From: Nocardioides ungokensis
GTDB lineage: Bacteria; Actinomycetota; Actinomycetes; Propionibacteriales; Nocardioidaceae
Reading direction: 5' to 3'
DNA: 64,000 nucleotides
Assembly: GCF_013466985.1 (NCBI RefSeq)
Contig: NZ_CP059164.1
Span: 1,931,001 to 1,995,000 of the forward strand
Every line of letters starts with the position of its first letter. The stretch's first letter is position 1. A program made the position numbers and the translations under genes. Shown here one piece after another: positions 1 through 8,450 of this stretch. Under the pieces are notes generated by a model that had not been told where the DNA came from, did not search any database, and saw nothing but the letters and a program-made list of their open reading frames with translations.

Positions 1-104
1 CGACCCTGATGTCCGGGGCCTCCTACTCGTGGGCGGGGCACCTGCAGCACGACATCGCGTCCTCGGACCACAACCCCTACCGGGAGACCATCGCGCTCCC
101 GTGA
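1..104 (+). CDS. C-terminal end of a protein cut by the window edge; possibly an EEP-family phosphodiesterase
   Basis: An open frame enters from the left edge and stops at TGA 102-104, giving about 33 residues. The tail contains SSDHNPY close to the C-terminus. A terminal Ser-Asp-His-Asn-Pro motif is typical of the endonuclease/exonuclease/phosphatase fold, where the His is catalytic, but the fragment is too short to be sure. It converges on the PIG-L-like gene, with 13 bases between the two stops. Confidence 0.4.
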   Translation, partial: TLMSGASYSWAGHLQHDIASSDHNPYRETIALP

Positions 105-117
105 GCGGGCCGTGCGC

Positions 118-870
118 CTACTCGCCCCAGCCCATGGGGAACACCTCGACGGTGGCTGCGAAGGCCACGCCGAGCCGTTGGCCGGATTGCCGGCCGAACC
201 CCTCGAGGAACTCCCGCGGGTCGAAGTCCTTCCAGCCGAGGCCGTCGATGTAGGCCCGGTGAGCCTCGAGCGAGGCGACGCCGGCGTCGAAGGTGTCGGT
301 GGTGTCGACGCCGTGGGTGGCGTTCGGGGAGCCGAACGCCCACACCGCCCGCACCCCGCCCCACGGCTCGAGCCCGTCGGTGAGCTGGTCGTTGAAGACC
401 CACCGGTTGCCGGCGTCGCGGACCGCGTCGACCACGGCCCGGCCGACGGCGATGTGGTCGGCCTGGTTGAGGTTCCGCCCGCCCCAGGTGTCGCGGAAGT
501 TGCCGGTGACGACGATGTCGGGACGGTGCCGCCTCACCACCTGGGCGATCGCGCGACGCAGCGGCACGCCGTACTCCAGGACGCCGTCGGGCAGCCCGAG
601 GAACTCCACGACCGGCACCCCCACGACGCGCGCGGACTCGACCTGCTCGGCCTCACGCACCCGGCGGCACTCCTCGGGCTCCATCCCGTCGATGCCCGCC
701 TCCCCGCTGGTCACCATGCAGTAGACGACCTCCTTGCCCTGGCCGGTCCAGCGGGCGATCGCCGCCGCCGCGCCGAACTCCATGTCGTCGGGGTGCGCGA
801 CCACGCACAGCGCGCGCTCCCAGTCCTCTGGCAGCGTCTCGAGCGGTTCGGGGTGAGGCATGTCGGTCAT
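118..870 (-). CDS. PIG-L family deacetylase (LmbE-like zinc hydrolase)
   Basis: A 250-residue protein with the family signature AHPDDMEFG at residues 25-33 (His26, Asp28 and Asp29 are the expected zinc-site residues). A second His lies in NQADHIAVG near residue 145, and the Rossmann-like core fits. Family members remove N-acetyl groups from sugars such as GlcNAc-inositol (MshB in mycothiol synthesis) or act in mycothiol conjugate cleavage; the substrate here cannot be told from sequence. ATG 870 was chosen because the conserved region starts right after it; ATG 861 is also possible. It is transcribed divergently from the phosphotransferase-like gene, about 60 bp away. Confidence 0.85.
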   Translation of the reverse strand: MTDMPHPEPLETLPEDWERALCVVAHPDDMEFGAAAAIARWTGQGKEVVYCMVTSGEAGIDGMEPEECRRVREAEQVESARVVGVPVVEFLGLPDGVLEYGVPLRRAIAQVVRRHRPDIVVTGNFRDTWGGRNLNQADHIAVGRAVVDAVRDAGNRWVFNDQLTDGLEPWGGVRAVWAFGSPNATHGVDTTDTFDAGVASLEAHRAYIDGLGWKDFDPREFLEGFGRQSGQRLGVAFAATVEVFPMGWGE

Positions 871-933
871 GACCAGAGCATGCACCCGGAAGGCGTTTGC
901 GGGACAGGTCCCCGGAGGAGTTGGCTGGTCGCC

Positions 934-1959
934 ATGCCCGTGCCCAGTCGCTTCGCCGGCCTGGACCGGCTGCCGTCCACCAGCGACCGCTGGCGCGGCG
1001 CGGGCTTCAGGGCCGAGCTGTCCGAGTGGATCAGCGGCGTCGTGGGGGCTCCGGCCCACCTCGAGCCGGTGAAGATCCGTCCCTGGGCGTGCGTGTGGCG
1101 GGCCGAGACGTCCGAGGGCGTGCACTTCGCCAAGCAGAACTGCCCGGCACAGGCCTACGAAGCGGCCCTGCTGGTCGAGCTGAACGCGCTGGCGCCCCAC
1201 CACGTCGTCCCGCTCACCGCGGTGGACCTCGACCGCGGGCTGCTCCTCACGCCGGACCAGGGACCGGTGCTGGGGGAGTCGTCGCACGACGTCGACGCCT
1301 GGTGCCGGGTCGTGCAGGCCGGCGCGCAGCTCCAGCGCGAGGTCGCGCCGTACGCCGACCGGCTCGCCGCCGCGGGGCTGACCACGCTGGGGCCGGGTGA
1401 CGCGGTGGCGTACGTCGAGCAGCTGCTCGCGGCGTTCGAGGAGCTGCCGCCCGACGACCGGCGGACGATGCCGGGGAAGGACCGGAGCGCCGTCCGGGCG
1501 GGGCTGGCCTCGGTGGCGGGGTGGGCGGCCGAGGTGGGTGCGCTCGGGCTGCCGGTCACGCTGGTCCACAACGACCTGCACGGCAACAACGTCTTCGACA
1601 TCGACGGCGAGCTGCGGTTCTTCGACTTCGGCGACGCGATGCTGATGGAGCCGCTGGCGGCGCTGCTGATCCCGCTGGAGCTGCTCGCGTTCCGGCTGGA
1701 CGCCCGCCCTGACGACCCGCGGCTGCGTCGCGTGGCCGACGCGGCCCTGGAGGTGTGGAGCGACCTGGCGCCCCCGGCCGAGCTGCGCGCCGCACTTCCG
1801 GCCGCGCTCCGGCTCGCCCGCCTCGGGCGGACCGAGACCTGGGTGCGCTGCACGGCGGCGCTGAACGACGCCGAGCTCGACGAGTGGGGCGGCGCGGCGG
1901 CCCGGTCGCTGGCCACCCTCCGTCGGGAAGCACCCGTGCGATTGGGGGGCACCTCCTAG
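934..1959 (+). CDS. Phosphotransferase of the aminoglycoside phosphotransferase (APH/choline kinase) family
   Basis: A 341-residue kinase-like protein. The catalytic loop HNDLHGNN (His212, Asp214, Asn218) and the metal-binding FFDFGD (Asp231) are the Brenner and DFG-equivalent motifs of the APH fold. The N-lobe carries the expected Lys in HFAKQN. ATG 934 is preceded by GGAGGAG about 14 bases upstream. Family members phosphorylate small molecules such as aminoglycosides, choline, homoserine or maltose; nothing here fixes the substrate, so it should not be read as a resistance gene. A small membrane-protein gene begins one base after its stop, suggesting co-transcription. Confidence 0.8.
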   Translation: MPVPSRFAGLDRLPSTSDRWRGAGFRAELSEWISGVVGAPAHLEPVKIRPWACVWRAETSEGVHFAKQNCPAQAYEAALLVELNALAPHHVVPLTAVDLDRGLLLTPDQGPVLGESSHDVDAWCRVVQAGAQLQREVAPYADRLAAAGLTTLGPGDAVAYVEQLLAAFEELPPDDRRTMPGKDRSAVRAGLASVAGWAAEVGALGLPVTLVHNDLHGNNVFDIDGELRFFDFGDAMLMEPLAALLIPLELLAFRLDARPDDPRLRRVADAALEVWSDLAPPAELRAALPAALRLARLGRTETWVRCTAALNDAELDEWGGAAARSLATLRREAPVRLGGTS

Positions 1960-1960
1960 C

Positions 1961-2338
1961 GTGGCAGCCATGACCTACCGACTGAGCCGCCTCATGTCCG
2001 CCGCCACCGCCTCCTACGGCGCCTTCGCCCTGGCCCGCCCCGGCCACCTGCCCGACGCGTTGCAGGCCGACAAGGAGGACCGCCCCGGGCTCGAGCTGCT
2101 GGCCGAGACCTACGGGGTGCGCGACCTGGCGATCAGCTCGCTCGGGATGTTCGCGCGCTCGGAGCGGACCGTGCGGGCGGCGATGATCCTGCGGATCGCG
2201 ATGGACCTCGGCGACGCGGCGCTGCTGTCGACCAAGACCGACGACGAGGTCCGTCAGAAGGTCCTGGCGGTGACCCTGGGCTGGGCCGGGCTCAACACCC
2301 TCGCGCTCGTCATCGACTCGGCGCGCGCTCGGCGCTGA
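1961..2338 (+). CDS. Small membrane protein, DUF4267-like
   Basis: A 125-residue protein starting at GTG 1961 (or ATG 1970), one base after the preceding stop and with a G-rich Shine-Dalgarno about 11 bases upstream. It has an N-terminal hydrophobic stretch and two more near residues 68-85 and 100-118. The spacing resembles DUF4267 four-helix membrane proteins, whose function is unknown. It probably forms an operon with the upstream kinase-like gene. Its last 29 bases overlap the convergent gene ending at 2310. Confidence 0.6.
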   Translation: MAAMTYRLSRLMSAATASYGAFALARPGHLPDALQADKEDRPGLELLAETYGVRDLAISSLGMFARSERTVRAAMILRIAMDLGDAALLSTKTDDEVRQKVLAVTLGWAGLNTLALVIDSARARR

Positions 2339-2969
2339 CCGGCGGCGGGGTCGTGCCCACGACGCGCCACCAGCAGTCGGGGTCGAGCGGCGCGAAGCCG
2401 ACCGCCCGGAGCGGGTCGGCCAGGAGCTCGTCGCGGCGCAGGCCGGCCAGCACCCGGAAGTCGATCGACCCCGGCTCGCTGACCAGGGCCAGCACCCGCC
2501 ACAGCGAGCGGGCGTAGGTGTCCGCGAGCTGCGGTCCGTCCCACTCGTAGAGGCCGCGGTAGACGCCGTGCTCGTCGCGGGCCAGCCACAGCTTGGAGAC
2601 CAGGCCCGGGAAGGCGACGAAGAACGGCGTGTGCAGCACGCTCTCGTGCTCGAACGCCGTGTGCCCGAGTCCGCGGACCCAGCGCAGGCGGAAGGCCACG
2701 ACCAGCACGCTGGGATCGCTGGGCGCCGGACGGTCGACCCGGGTCTCGCGGTAGACCCGGCCCTGCGTCCCGTCGGCGAACCGGATGGTGCGGCCGACGT
2801 GCTCCGTGGGCTGCCAGACCCGGCGCCGCGCGAGCAGGATCGGTGTCGTCAGCACGCAGCGCGCCACGGACGGCCACGCGACTTCCGGCGGCAGCGGGCC
2901 CGGCGCCAGCGGCACCGGGCCGTGCCGAGGGCGCGCGGACGCGGGCTGGGGCACGGCGGGCGGGTTCAT
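2310..2969 (-). CDS. Conserved hypothetical protein (possible YdhR-like ferredoxin-fold protein)
   Basis: A 219-residue soluble protein. The region ending GLYEWDGPQLADTYARSL and the following VSEPGSIDFRVLAG resemble small dimeric ferredoxin-fold proteins annotated as YdhR-like monooxygenases, but I do not recognise a definite family. ATG 2969 has GGAGG almost touching it, which is too close for a normal Shine-Dalgarno, so the true start may lie elsewhere. Codon use is like its neighbours. The gene converges on the small membrane-protein gene with a 29-bp overlap. Confidence 0.6.
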   Translation of the reverse strand: MNPPAVPQPASARPRHGPVPLAPGPLPPEVAWPSVARCVLTTPILLARRRVWQPTEHVGRTIRFADGTQGRVYRETRVDRPAPSDPSVLVVAFRLRWVRGLGHTAFEHESVLHTPFFVAFPGLVSKLWLARDEHGVYRGLYEWDGPQLADTYARSLWRVLALVSEPGSIDFRVLAGLRRDELLADPLRAVGFAPLDPDCWWRVVGTTPPPVSAERAPSR

Positions 2970-3045
2970 CCCTCCGATCCCATGCCCTGCCCGACCACGC
3001 GAACAGGGCCGTTGGTCCCCGGCGGCGGCCGGTGACCAGGTCCGG

Positions 3046-3858
3046 TCAGCCGACTCGGTCGATGAGGGCCATCGCGTCGTGCGGGGCGTACCCCTTGGCG
3101 TCGTTGTCGAAGTAGACGAACACGTCATCCTCGCGAGCCCAGTCCCGGCACCGCGCGGCCCAGGCGTCGAGTGCTGCGGGGGTGTAGCCGCTGGCGTAGA
3201 GCTCCTTGTCCCCGTGCAGGCGGACGTAGCGGAAGTCGCTGGTGTCCTCCTCGACCTTGGGCCAGCGGCCGGCGGTGTCGGCCAGCACGCAGGCGATCCC
3301 GTGCTCGCGCAGCAGGGCGGTCGCGTCGGGGGTGCGGAAGGTCGCGCTGCGGAACTCCAGGGCGTGGCGAAGCGGCCGGTCCTCCGGGGCTGCGGTGAGG
3401 GCTCGGTCCTCGGGCACCTTCGCGTCGTGCTGCCGGGCGAGCTCGGCAGCCTGGGCCGTGCTGCGGGGGAGCAGGGCGAAGAAGTCCGCCATCCGCTCCG
3501 GGTCCCAGGGCAGGTTCTCCGGCAGCTGCCACAGCAGCGGCCCCAGCTTCGGACCGAGGGCGAGCAGCCCGGAGGCGAAGAAGTTGGCCAGGGCCGTCTC
3601 CACGCCCCGGAGCTTCTTCAGGTGCGTGATGAAGCGCCCGCCCTTGACCGAGAACACGAAGTCGTCGGGCGTCTGGTCGCGCCACGCGGCGTACGACGTG
3701 GGGCGCTGGAGGGAGTAGAACGAGCCGTTGATCTCGATGGAGGTCAGGTGCGAGGCGGCGTACTCGAGCTCGCGGCGGTGGGCGAGTCCGGTCGGGTAGA
3801 AGTCGCCCCGCCAGCCGGGGTAGGTCCAGCCGGAGATCCCGACCCGGATGCGTCCCAT
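3046..3858 (-). CDS. DUF72 family protein (YecE-like)
   Basis: A 270-residue TIM-barrel-like protein with the classic DUF72 opening GISGWTYPGWRGDFYP (residues 7-22), EINGSFYSLQRPTSYAAW, the FVFSVKGGRFITH strand, and a final YVRLHGDKELYASGY / DVFVYFDND block. The biochemical role of DUF72/YecE proteins is not established. ATG 3858 is the family's usual start. The upstream ApbE frame runs 115 bases into this gene on the same strand, which is odd; see the ApbE entry. Confidence 0.9.
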   Translation of the reverse strand: MGRIRVGISGWTYPGWRGDFYPTGLAHRRELEYAASHLTSIEINGSFYSLQRPTSYAAWRDQTPDDFVFSVKGGRFITHLKKLRGVETALANFFASGLLALGPKLGPLLWQLPENLPWDPERMADFFALLPRSTAQAAELARQHDAKVPEDRALTAAPEDRPLRHALEFRSATFRTPDATALLREHGIACVLADTAGRWPKVEEDTSDFRYVRLHGDKELYASGYTPAALDAWAARCRDWAREDDVFVYFDNDAKGYAPHDAMALIDRVG

Positions 3859-4634
3859 GGCCCAGACACTAGATCGTCGGTGACCAGCGTCGTGGTGCCG
3901 TCGGCCCACACCACCAGGCCGCGGCGGCCCGGCCGGGTGCGCAGCCAGCGGGCGGCTTCCGGGCCCAGGGCGTACGCCGCGGTGGCGTCGATGTCGGCCC
4001 AGGTCAGGGTGTCGGCCACCACCGTCACCGAGGCGACCCCCTCGGGCGTGCGACCGGTGCGACCGTCGACGAGGTGGCTGCCGCGGTGGGCCGTGCCGGA
4101 AGTCGCGACCGCGCCGTTGTGGACGGGGACCACCGCGATGATCCGGGTCGGGTCGTGCGGGTCCTCGATGCCGACCCGCCACGGCTCGGCGTCGGCGTCC
4201 CGCGTCCGGCAGACCATGTCGCCGCCGGCGGAGAGGCAGAAGTCGGTGTCCTCGAGGGCGTCCAGCGCCCGGGCTGCGCGCTCGACCGCCCAGCCCTTGA
4301 CCACGCCGCTGGGGTCGAGGCGGGCGCGGCCGTCGGCGCCGGCCAGGCGGATCCGGAACGCGCCGCCGGACCCGCGCTCGGCACGGTCGCCGAGCCCGAG
4401 CACCTCGAGCACCTCCGGCGGGCAGTCGGCCGGCTCGACCTCGCCACGGTCGAGCCGGGAGATGACCGAGTCCTCGCGGTAGGTGCTGAACACCCGGTCG
4501 ACGTCGTGCAGCGCGGTCATCACCTCGGCCCAGGCGTCGCGCCCGGCATCGTCGTCGGCGTGCCGGCCCCGCAGCGCGAGGCTGATGGGCATCCCCATCA
4601 CGTGCTCGACGTAGCGCTGGACCGGCCGGCTCAC
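3744..4634 (-). CDS. apbE: ApbE family FAD:protein FMN transferase
   Basis: ApbE attaches FMN from FAD to a Thr of exported FMN-binding domains. Visible hallmarks are VFSTYREDSVISRLD (near residue 50), DPSGVVKGWAVERA (the GxxKG-type FAD loop), SAGGDMVCR, and the Mg-binding ADIDATAAYALG. The start is GTG 4634, which overlaps the stop of the FMN-binding gene as GTGA, so the likely target is encoded immediately upstream. No signal peptide is evident, as in cytosolic actinobacterial members. Anomaly: after VTDDL the frame continues about 38 low-complexity residues and overlaps the DUF72 gene by 115 nt; a stop (TAG) sits in another frame right after VTDDL, so a small indel may hide the true end. 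Confidence 0.85.
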   Translation of the reverse strand: MSRPVQRYVEHVMGMPISLALRGRHADDDAGRDAWAEVMTALHDVDRVFSTYREDSVISRLDRGEVEPADCPPEVLEVLGLGDRAERGSGGAFRIRLAGADGRARLDPSGVVKGWAVERAARALDALEDTDFCLSAGGDMVCRTRDADAEPWRVGIEDPHDPTRIIAVVPVHNGAVATSGTAHRGSHLVDGRTGRTPEGVASVTVVADTLTWADIDATAAYALGPEAARWLRTRPGRRGLVVWADGTTTLVTDDLVSGPWDASGSGSPAGPTPAGGATSTRPDSPTAASSSTPPRT

Positions 4635-5228
4635 AGGCCCGCCTGGTCCAGCGCGCTCTGCAGGGACTGGACGTAGCCGGTGCTGGTCACCGTCGCGCCG
4701 CTCACCATGTCGATCTGGGCACTCTGGGCGTTCAGCGTGTTCTGCCAGGATCGGCAGCGCGTAGGAGTTGATCTGGTCGTCCTGCGGGTTGCCGCTGGGC
4801 TGCTGGAGCACCGACACGTCGGTGATGGTGCCGCCCTTGATCGTCAGCTGGACCTGGACCGGTCCCCACTGGGTCTGCGCGACGCCGCCGGTGACGGTCG
4901 TGGTCGTGGGCTGGGCGGGGGTGCCGTTGCCGCTCCCGGAGCCGGCGCTGGTGCCGGAGCCGTTGCCGCCGCCACCGCCGTTCCCGTTCCCGTTGCCGGC
5001 GGCGCCGGTCCCGGACTTGCCCGAGCCTGAGCCGCCGTTGCCGCCGTTGCCGCCGTTCCCACCCGAGCCGCCCTGGCCCGAGGTCTGGGTGGAGGCGCCG
5101 GGCTGCGCGGAGGAGGTGATCACGGTCCCCGAGGTCGTGGCCATCGAGCCGGAGGTGGAGGTGTGGTAGCCGAAGAGCAGCACCACCACGGTGATCGTGC
5201 TGAGGAACCACAGCAGGTTTCGTTTCAT
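4631..5228 (-). pseudogene. Membrane-anchored FMN-binding domain protein (frameshifted; probably an intact gene in reality)
   Basis: The protein starts at ATG 5228 with a membrane anchor (residues 4-20), followed by a long Gly/Ser/Asn-rich linker and a C-terminal FMN-binding domain. The frame is broken near 4750: up to SYALPIL it is in the start frame, then the family sequence LNAQSAQID, VSGATVTSTGY and LDQAGL resumes in another frame and stops at 4631, overlapping apbE. SGATVTS contains the Thr that ApbE flavinylates. Such proteins carry electrons across or outside the membrane. The break is one extra or two missing bases; the domain is otherwise perfectly preserved, arguing for sequence error. 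Confidence 0.8.
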
Positions 5229-5232
5229 CGGG

Positions 5233-6640
5233 TCACCACCGGAAGGTCTCGACGTGGAAGTGCTCGGGCGGGAGGCCGGCGGCCTCGCAGGTGCGGCGGA
5301 CGCTCTCGGTCCACTCGGCCGGCCCGCAGACGTAGACGTCGCGCTCGGCGATGTCCGGGATCCACCAGGTCAGCGCCGTGAGGTCGTCGGCGGTGCCGAC
5401 CCCGGACCCGAGCCAGGAGTCGCGGGCGCGGCGCGGGCCGGGGAGGTAGAGCGTCTGGAGGCCACGCTCGTGCTCCAGGGCGGTCAGCTCGTGCTCGAAG
5501 AGCGGGTGGTCGCGGAAGCGCTGGACCAGCACCGCGTCGCCGGGCGCGTACTCGAGTCCCTCGGCCAGCGCGCGCAGCGGGGTCACCCCGACGCCGGAGC
5601 CGATCAGCGCGACCCGGTGCCGCTGGCGGGCGCGGGGGCTGAGCCGGCCGTAGGGACCCTCGACGAGGACGCGCGTGCCGGGTCGCAGGTACGCCAGGTC
5701 CGAGCTGCCGTCGCCCGCCTCCTTGACCGTGATCCGCAGGCTGCGCCCGTCCGGGGCTGCGGACAGTGAGTAGGGGTTGGCGCGGGTCCAGCCGTGCCGG
5801 CCCAGGAAGCGCCAGGTGAGGAACTGCCCCGCCTCCACCGGCAGGCGGTGCAGGCCGCGGCCGGTCACGTAGACCGACACGATGCCGGGGGCCTCGTGGA
5901 CCACCGACGTCACCCGAAGCAGGTGCCGGGCGCTGCGCCAGAGCGGGAGGAGGACCCGCCACAGCAGCACCGCGGCGGCGGTGGCACCCCAGGCGGTCCA
6001 CAGAACACGGTCGCCGAGCGTGAGGTCAGGAACTGCTGCCGGTCCAGAGCTGGTGGGGCAGGGCCAGCCCGACGCCGAGGTAGGCGTAGAGGTGCAGCAG
6101 GTGCCACGACTCGTAGCGCAGCCGGGACCGCGCCACCTTGACGCTGGTGACGACCACGAGCACCAGGCAGACGGTGCCGGCGGCCGCGAGCAGCATGCCC
6201 GGATAGGTGGTGGTGAGGTTCCACAGGGTCGACGGGGTCGCGCCGAGGCCGCCACCGGCGTACCCCCAGGTGATCAGGACGATGTGGGCGAGCATCAGGT
6301 TGAACGAGGTGAACCCGACGATCCGGTGCTGCCGTGCCAGCCGGTCCTGGCCGAAGGCGCGCTCCAGCAGCGGGAGGCGGGCCATCAGCAGCACCTGGAC
6401 CAGCAACAGGTCGGCGGCGACCAGGCCGGTGAGGCGGCCGGTCGACGTGAGGCCGCTGGCCCAGCCACCGAGGTCCTGGATGCCGCGGTCGGCGACCCAC
6501 CAGTAGGTCACCAGCAGCAGGCTCAGCCACAGCGCGGAGCCCGCGGCCGACCGGACCAGGGCGTCGACCCGCGCCCGGCGGAACCGGGGATGGCGGTGCG
6601 CCGGGACGGTCGGCGACAGGGTGCCCGAGGCCGCCGTCAT
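5233..6640 (-). pseudogene. Ferric-reductase-like transmembrane flavocytochrome with FAD/NAD(P)H domain (frameshifted near 6035)
   Basis: The first part (6640 to about 6035) has several membrane helices and the His pairs of a ferric-reductase-like bis-heme domain (GFTSFNLMLAHIVLITW, YESWHLLHLYAYLGVGLALPHQLW). The second part, in another frame, is a ferredoxin-reductase module: RANPYSLSAAP (FAD), ALIGSGVGVTPLRAL (NAD binding), VYVCGPAEWTESVRR, HVETFRW end. The frame changes just after HQLWTG. Both halves are well conserved, so one indel explains the break. The gene starts as ATGA overlapping the small anchored protein and ends 4 bases before the FMN-binding gene, so all four form one redox operon. 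Confidence 0.8.
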
Positions 6641-7002
6641 GAGGCGTCGGCCACGTCGGTGCCCTCGCCCTCGCCGTCACCCGACGAGTGGCCCGAGAAA
6701 CCCTGGTGCCCGTTGCTGGGGGTGACCGGTGTGGTCACCTGTCCGCTCTGCCCGCCCTGCGGGGGAGTGGGGGCACTGTTGCCGACCACGAAGCCGCCCA
6801 CGAGACCCGTGACGGTCAGTCCGAGTGCGGCACCGGCCACGTTGGCCCGGTTGCGCTGCCACCGGGAGGCCCGCCGCGCCGGGGGCGCGTCGTACGGCGT
6901 CGGGGTCATGGGACGGGACCACGGAGGCAGGGTTCCCGCGCCAGCCTGCGGGCTGGCCGCCGGTTCCCATCGGGATCCGCTGCGGGGCTGCTGGTCGTTC
7001 AC
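6637..7002 (-). CDS. Small single-pass membrane protein, first gene of the flavin redox operon
   Basis: A 121-residue protein starting at GTG 7002, with GAGGAGG five bases upstream that decides the start. It has a Pro/Arg-rich cytoplasmic part, one membrane helix (about residues 65-88, ending FVVGNSA), and a short Gly/Ser/Glu-rich outer tail. Its stop overlaps the next start (ATGA). No known domain. Position suggests an accessory or scaffold for the reductase/FMN-binding/ApbE set. Confidence 0.65.
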   Translation of the reverse strand: MNDQQPRSGSRWEPAASPQAGAGTLPPWSRPMTPTPYDAPPARRASRWQRNRANVAGAALGLTVTGLVGGFVVGNSAPTPPQGGQSGQVTTPVTPSNGHQGFSGHSSGDGEGEGTDVADAS

Positions 7003-7150
7003 GGTGCCTCCTCGGTCGGTGCACCCATGGTGGCCCGCCGACCTGAGTCGGGCGGGTGCGAAACCTGTGAACTTCCTGTCAGCGCCGGGTCCACCGCGGC
7101 CCGGTCCGGAGATCTTCACCTGACAGTGCGCGGACCCGCTGGCACGATGA

Positions 7151-7904
7151 CAGGGCTCGATCCTGGTCGCGGGCTTCGCCGGCGACGGCTTCGCCACCGC
7201 TCGCTACGTCGCCGACGGCACCCCGGACCCGGCGTACGGCGTGGGTGGGGTCCTCACGACGAAGGGACCGTGCCCGGCCGCGTCGCGGACGTCCGCCTGG
7301 ACGAGGCGGGCCGGATCGTGGCTGCGGGCGAGGTCGGTCAGGCAGACAACCGGAAGTTCCTCGTCGGGCGGTACGACCTCGCCGGCGACCCGGACGCGTC
7401 GTTCGGCAACGGCGGGTGGACCACCATCAGCGACCCAACGAGGACTGGGGCGCCCTGACTGTCGCGGTCCAGCCGGACGGCAAGATCGTCGCCGGCGGCT
7501 TCGCGTTCTACGGCGACTACGAGTCCCTCGCGCTGGCGCGCCTCGACGCTGACGGGTCACCCGACCAGACCTTCGGCAGCAACGGCCTCACCAGCCACCT
7601 CGTCAGGAACGCCTTCTACGCCAAGGTGGACGGGCTCGCTGTCCAGGAGGACGGCAAGATCGTCGCCGTGGGTTGGACCGTGGACGGCTCTGACCGGTTC
7701 GCGGTCGCGCGCTACACCCCGACGGGCCAGCTCGACACCACGTTCAGCCGCGACGGCATGGTCCGGACCCGCGTCGTCACGAGCAGTCCGAACGAGTCCC
7801 AGGGGTACGCCGTGACCGCCTCCGGCGGCTCGATCGTGGCCGCCGGCATCTCCTCGACCGCCGGCGACGACGCGTTCGGGATCGTGCGCTACCACTCCGG
7901 CTGA
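7151..7904 (+). pseudogene. Delta-60 repeat protein remnant (no N-terminus, two frameshifts)
   Basis: The sequence reads as successive delta-60 repeats (pattern DGKIVAGG, then ALARLDADGSPDQTFGSNG). It begins directly after an in-frame stop at 7148-7150 with no start codon or signal peptide. The frame changes near 7255 and again near 7440; the last part runs to the stop at 7904. Full-length members are large secreted beta-propeller-like proteins of unknown function. Loss of the front half together with two breaks suggests a real remnant here, in contrast to the housekeeping genes elsewhere. Confidence 0.7.
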
Positions 7905-7975
7905 CGAGCCCCGTCCTCCCTGCCGGTAGGGTCGCCCCTGCCCATGCGGACGTGCCTCGTGCCGCCGAGGGCTCC

Positions 7976-8049
7976 GGGGCGGTAGCTCAGTCGGTCAGAG
8001 CAGAGGACTCATAATCCTTGGGTCGTGGGTTCGAGCCCCACCCGCCCTA
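7976..8049 (+). tRNA. tRNA-Met (CAT), elongator type
   Basis: A complete cloverleaf can be folded: acceptor GGGGCGG / CCGCCCT, D-stem GCTC/GAGC, anticodon loop CTCATAA (CAT at 8010-8012), and T-arm GTGGG-TTCGAGC-CCCAC, discriminator A 8049. CCA is not encoded. The GGACTCATAATCC arm is the usual elongator tRNA-Met form; tRNA-Ile2 (CAT, lysidine-modified) is the alternative but normally has a different stem. An insertion-element end begins 18 bases downstream. Confidence 0.93.
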
Positions 8050-8066
8050 CCGGTGTGATGTGTTAC

Positions 8067-8154
8067 TTCGGCTGACACACGACATTCGGGCTTCGGCTGA
8101 GGCGCGACAGTGTTTCGGCTGATGCTTGACAGGTACTTCGGTTGATTCTTGACA
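8067..8154 (+). repeat. Four imperfect 18-bp direct repeats (IS481-like element end)
   Basis: Copies start at 8067, 8092, 8114 and 8137 with the form TTCGGYTGA-N5-GACA. The spacing is 22-25 bp, about two helical turns, as expected for an array of transposase-binding sites. The array directly precedes a truncated IS481-like transposase start and lies just after the tRNA-Met 3' end. Confidence 0.7.
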
Positions 8155-8164
8155 CTCCCGATTC

Positions 8165-8257
8165 ATGCGGGAGTTGAGTGTGGCTGAGCAGCGGTACCGG
8201 GCCGTGCTGGCGCTGATCAGCGACGGCGAGGCGGAGCCGCTCCGAGTCCGTGCGTAG
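8165..8257 (+). pseudogene. Truncated IS481-family transposase (N-terminal 30 codons)
   Basis: ATG 8165 opens a 30-codon frame beginning MRELSVAEQRYRAVLALISDG, the usual N-terminus of actinobacterial IS481-like integrase-core transposases. Homology ends around 8238, after which an unrelated tail stops at TAG 8255-8257. The helix-turn-helix and DDE core are absent, so it is a dead fragment left by a deletion or a later insertion. The rest of 8258-8450 shows nothing recognisable. Confidence 0.75.
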
Positions 8258-8450
8258 CCCGCGGTGAGTGCTCGTCACGCCTTCCCCTGATCCGGCTCTC
8301 CGAGCCTCGCGCACCATCGCGGGTCGATGCGGTGCGAGCAGGTGGTGGACTGGGTTCGGGCGTGTCATCGTTGGTTGCCGCGGCGATTGACCATGGGAAC
8401 TGTCAACCGGCCATGGGCGGCGAGTCGATGCGGGAGAAGGGACGCGATCA

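Noticed and set aside
934..1959. Antibiotic-resistance phosphotransferase
   Set aside because: Only the general kinase motifs are shared; actinobacterial chromosomes carry many such kinases with metabolic roles.
7976..8049. tRNA-Ile2 with lysidine-modified CAT
   Set aside because: The anticodon arm GGACTCATAATCC is the elongator tRNA-Met form in actinobacteria; Ile2 usually has GGCTCATAACC.
8067..8154. CRISPR array remnant
   Set aside because: The gaps between 18-bp units are only 4-7 bases; the spacing fits protein binding and the neighbouring frame is a transposase start.
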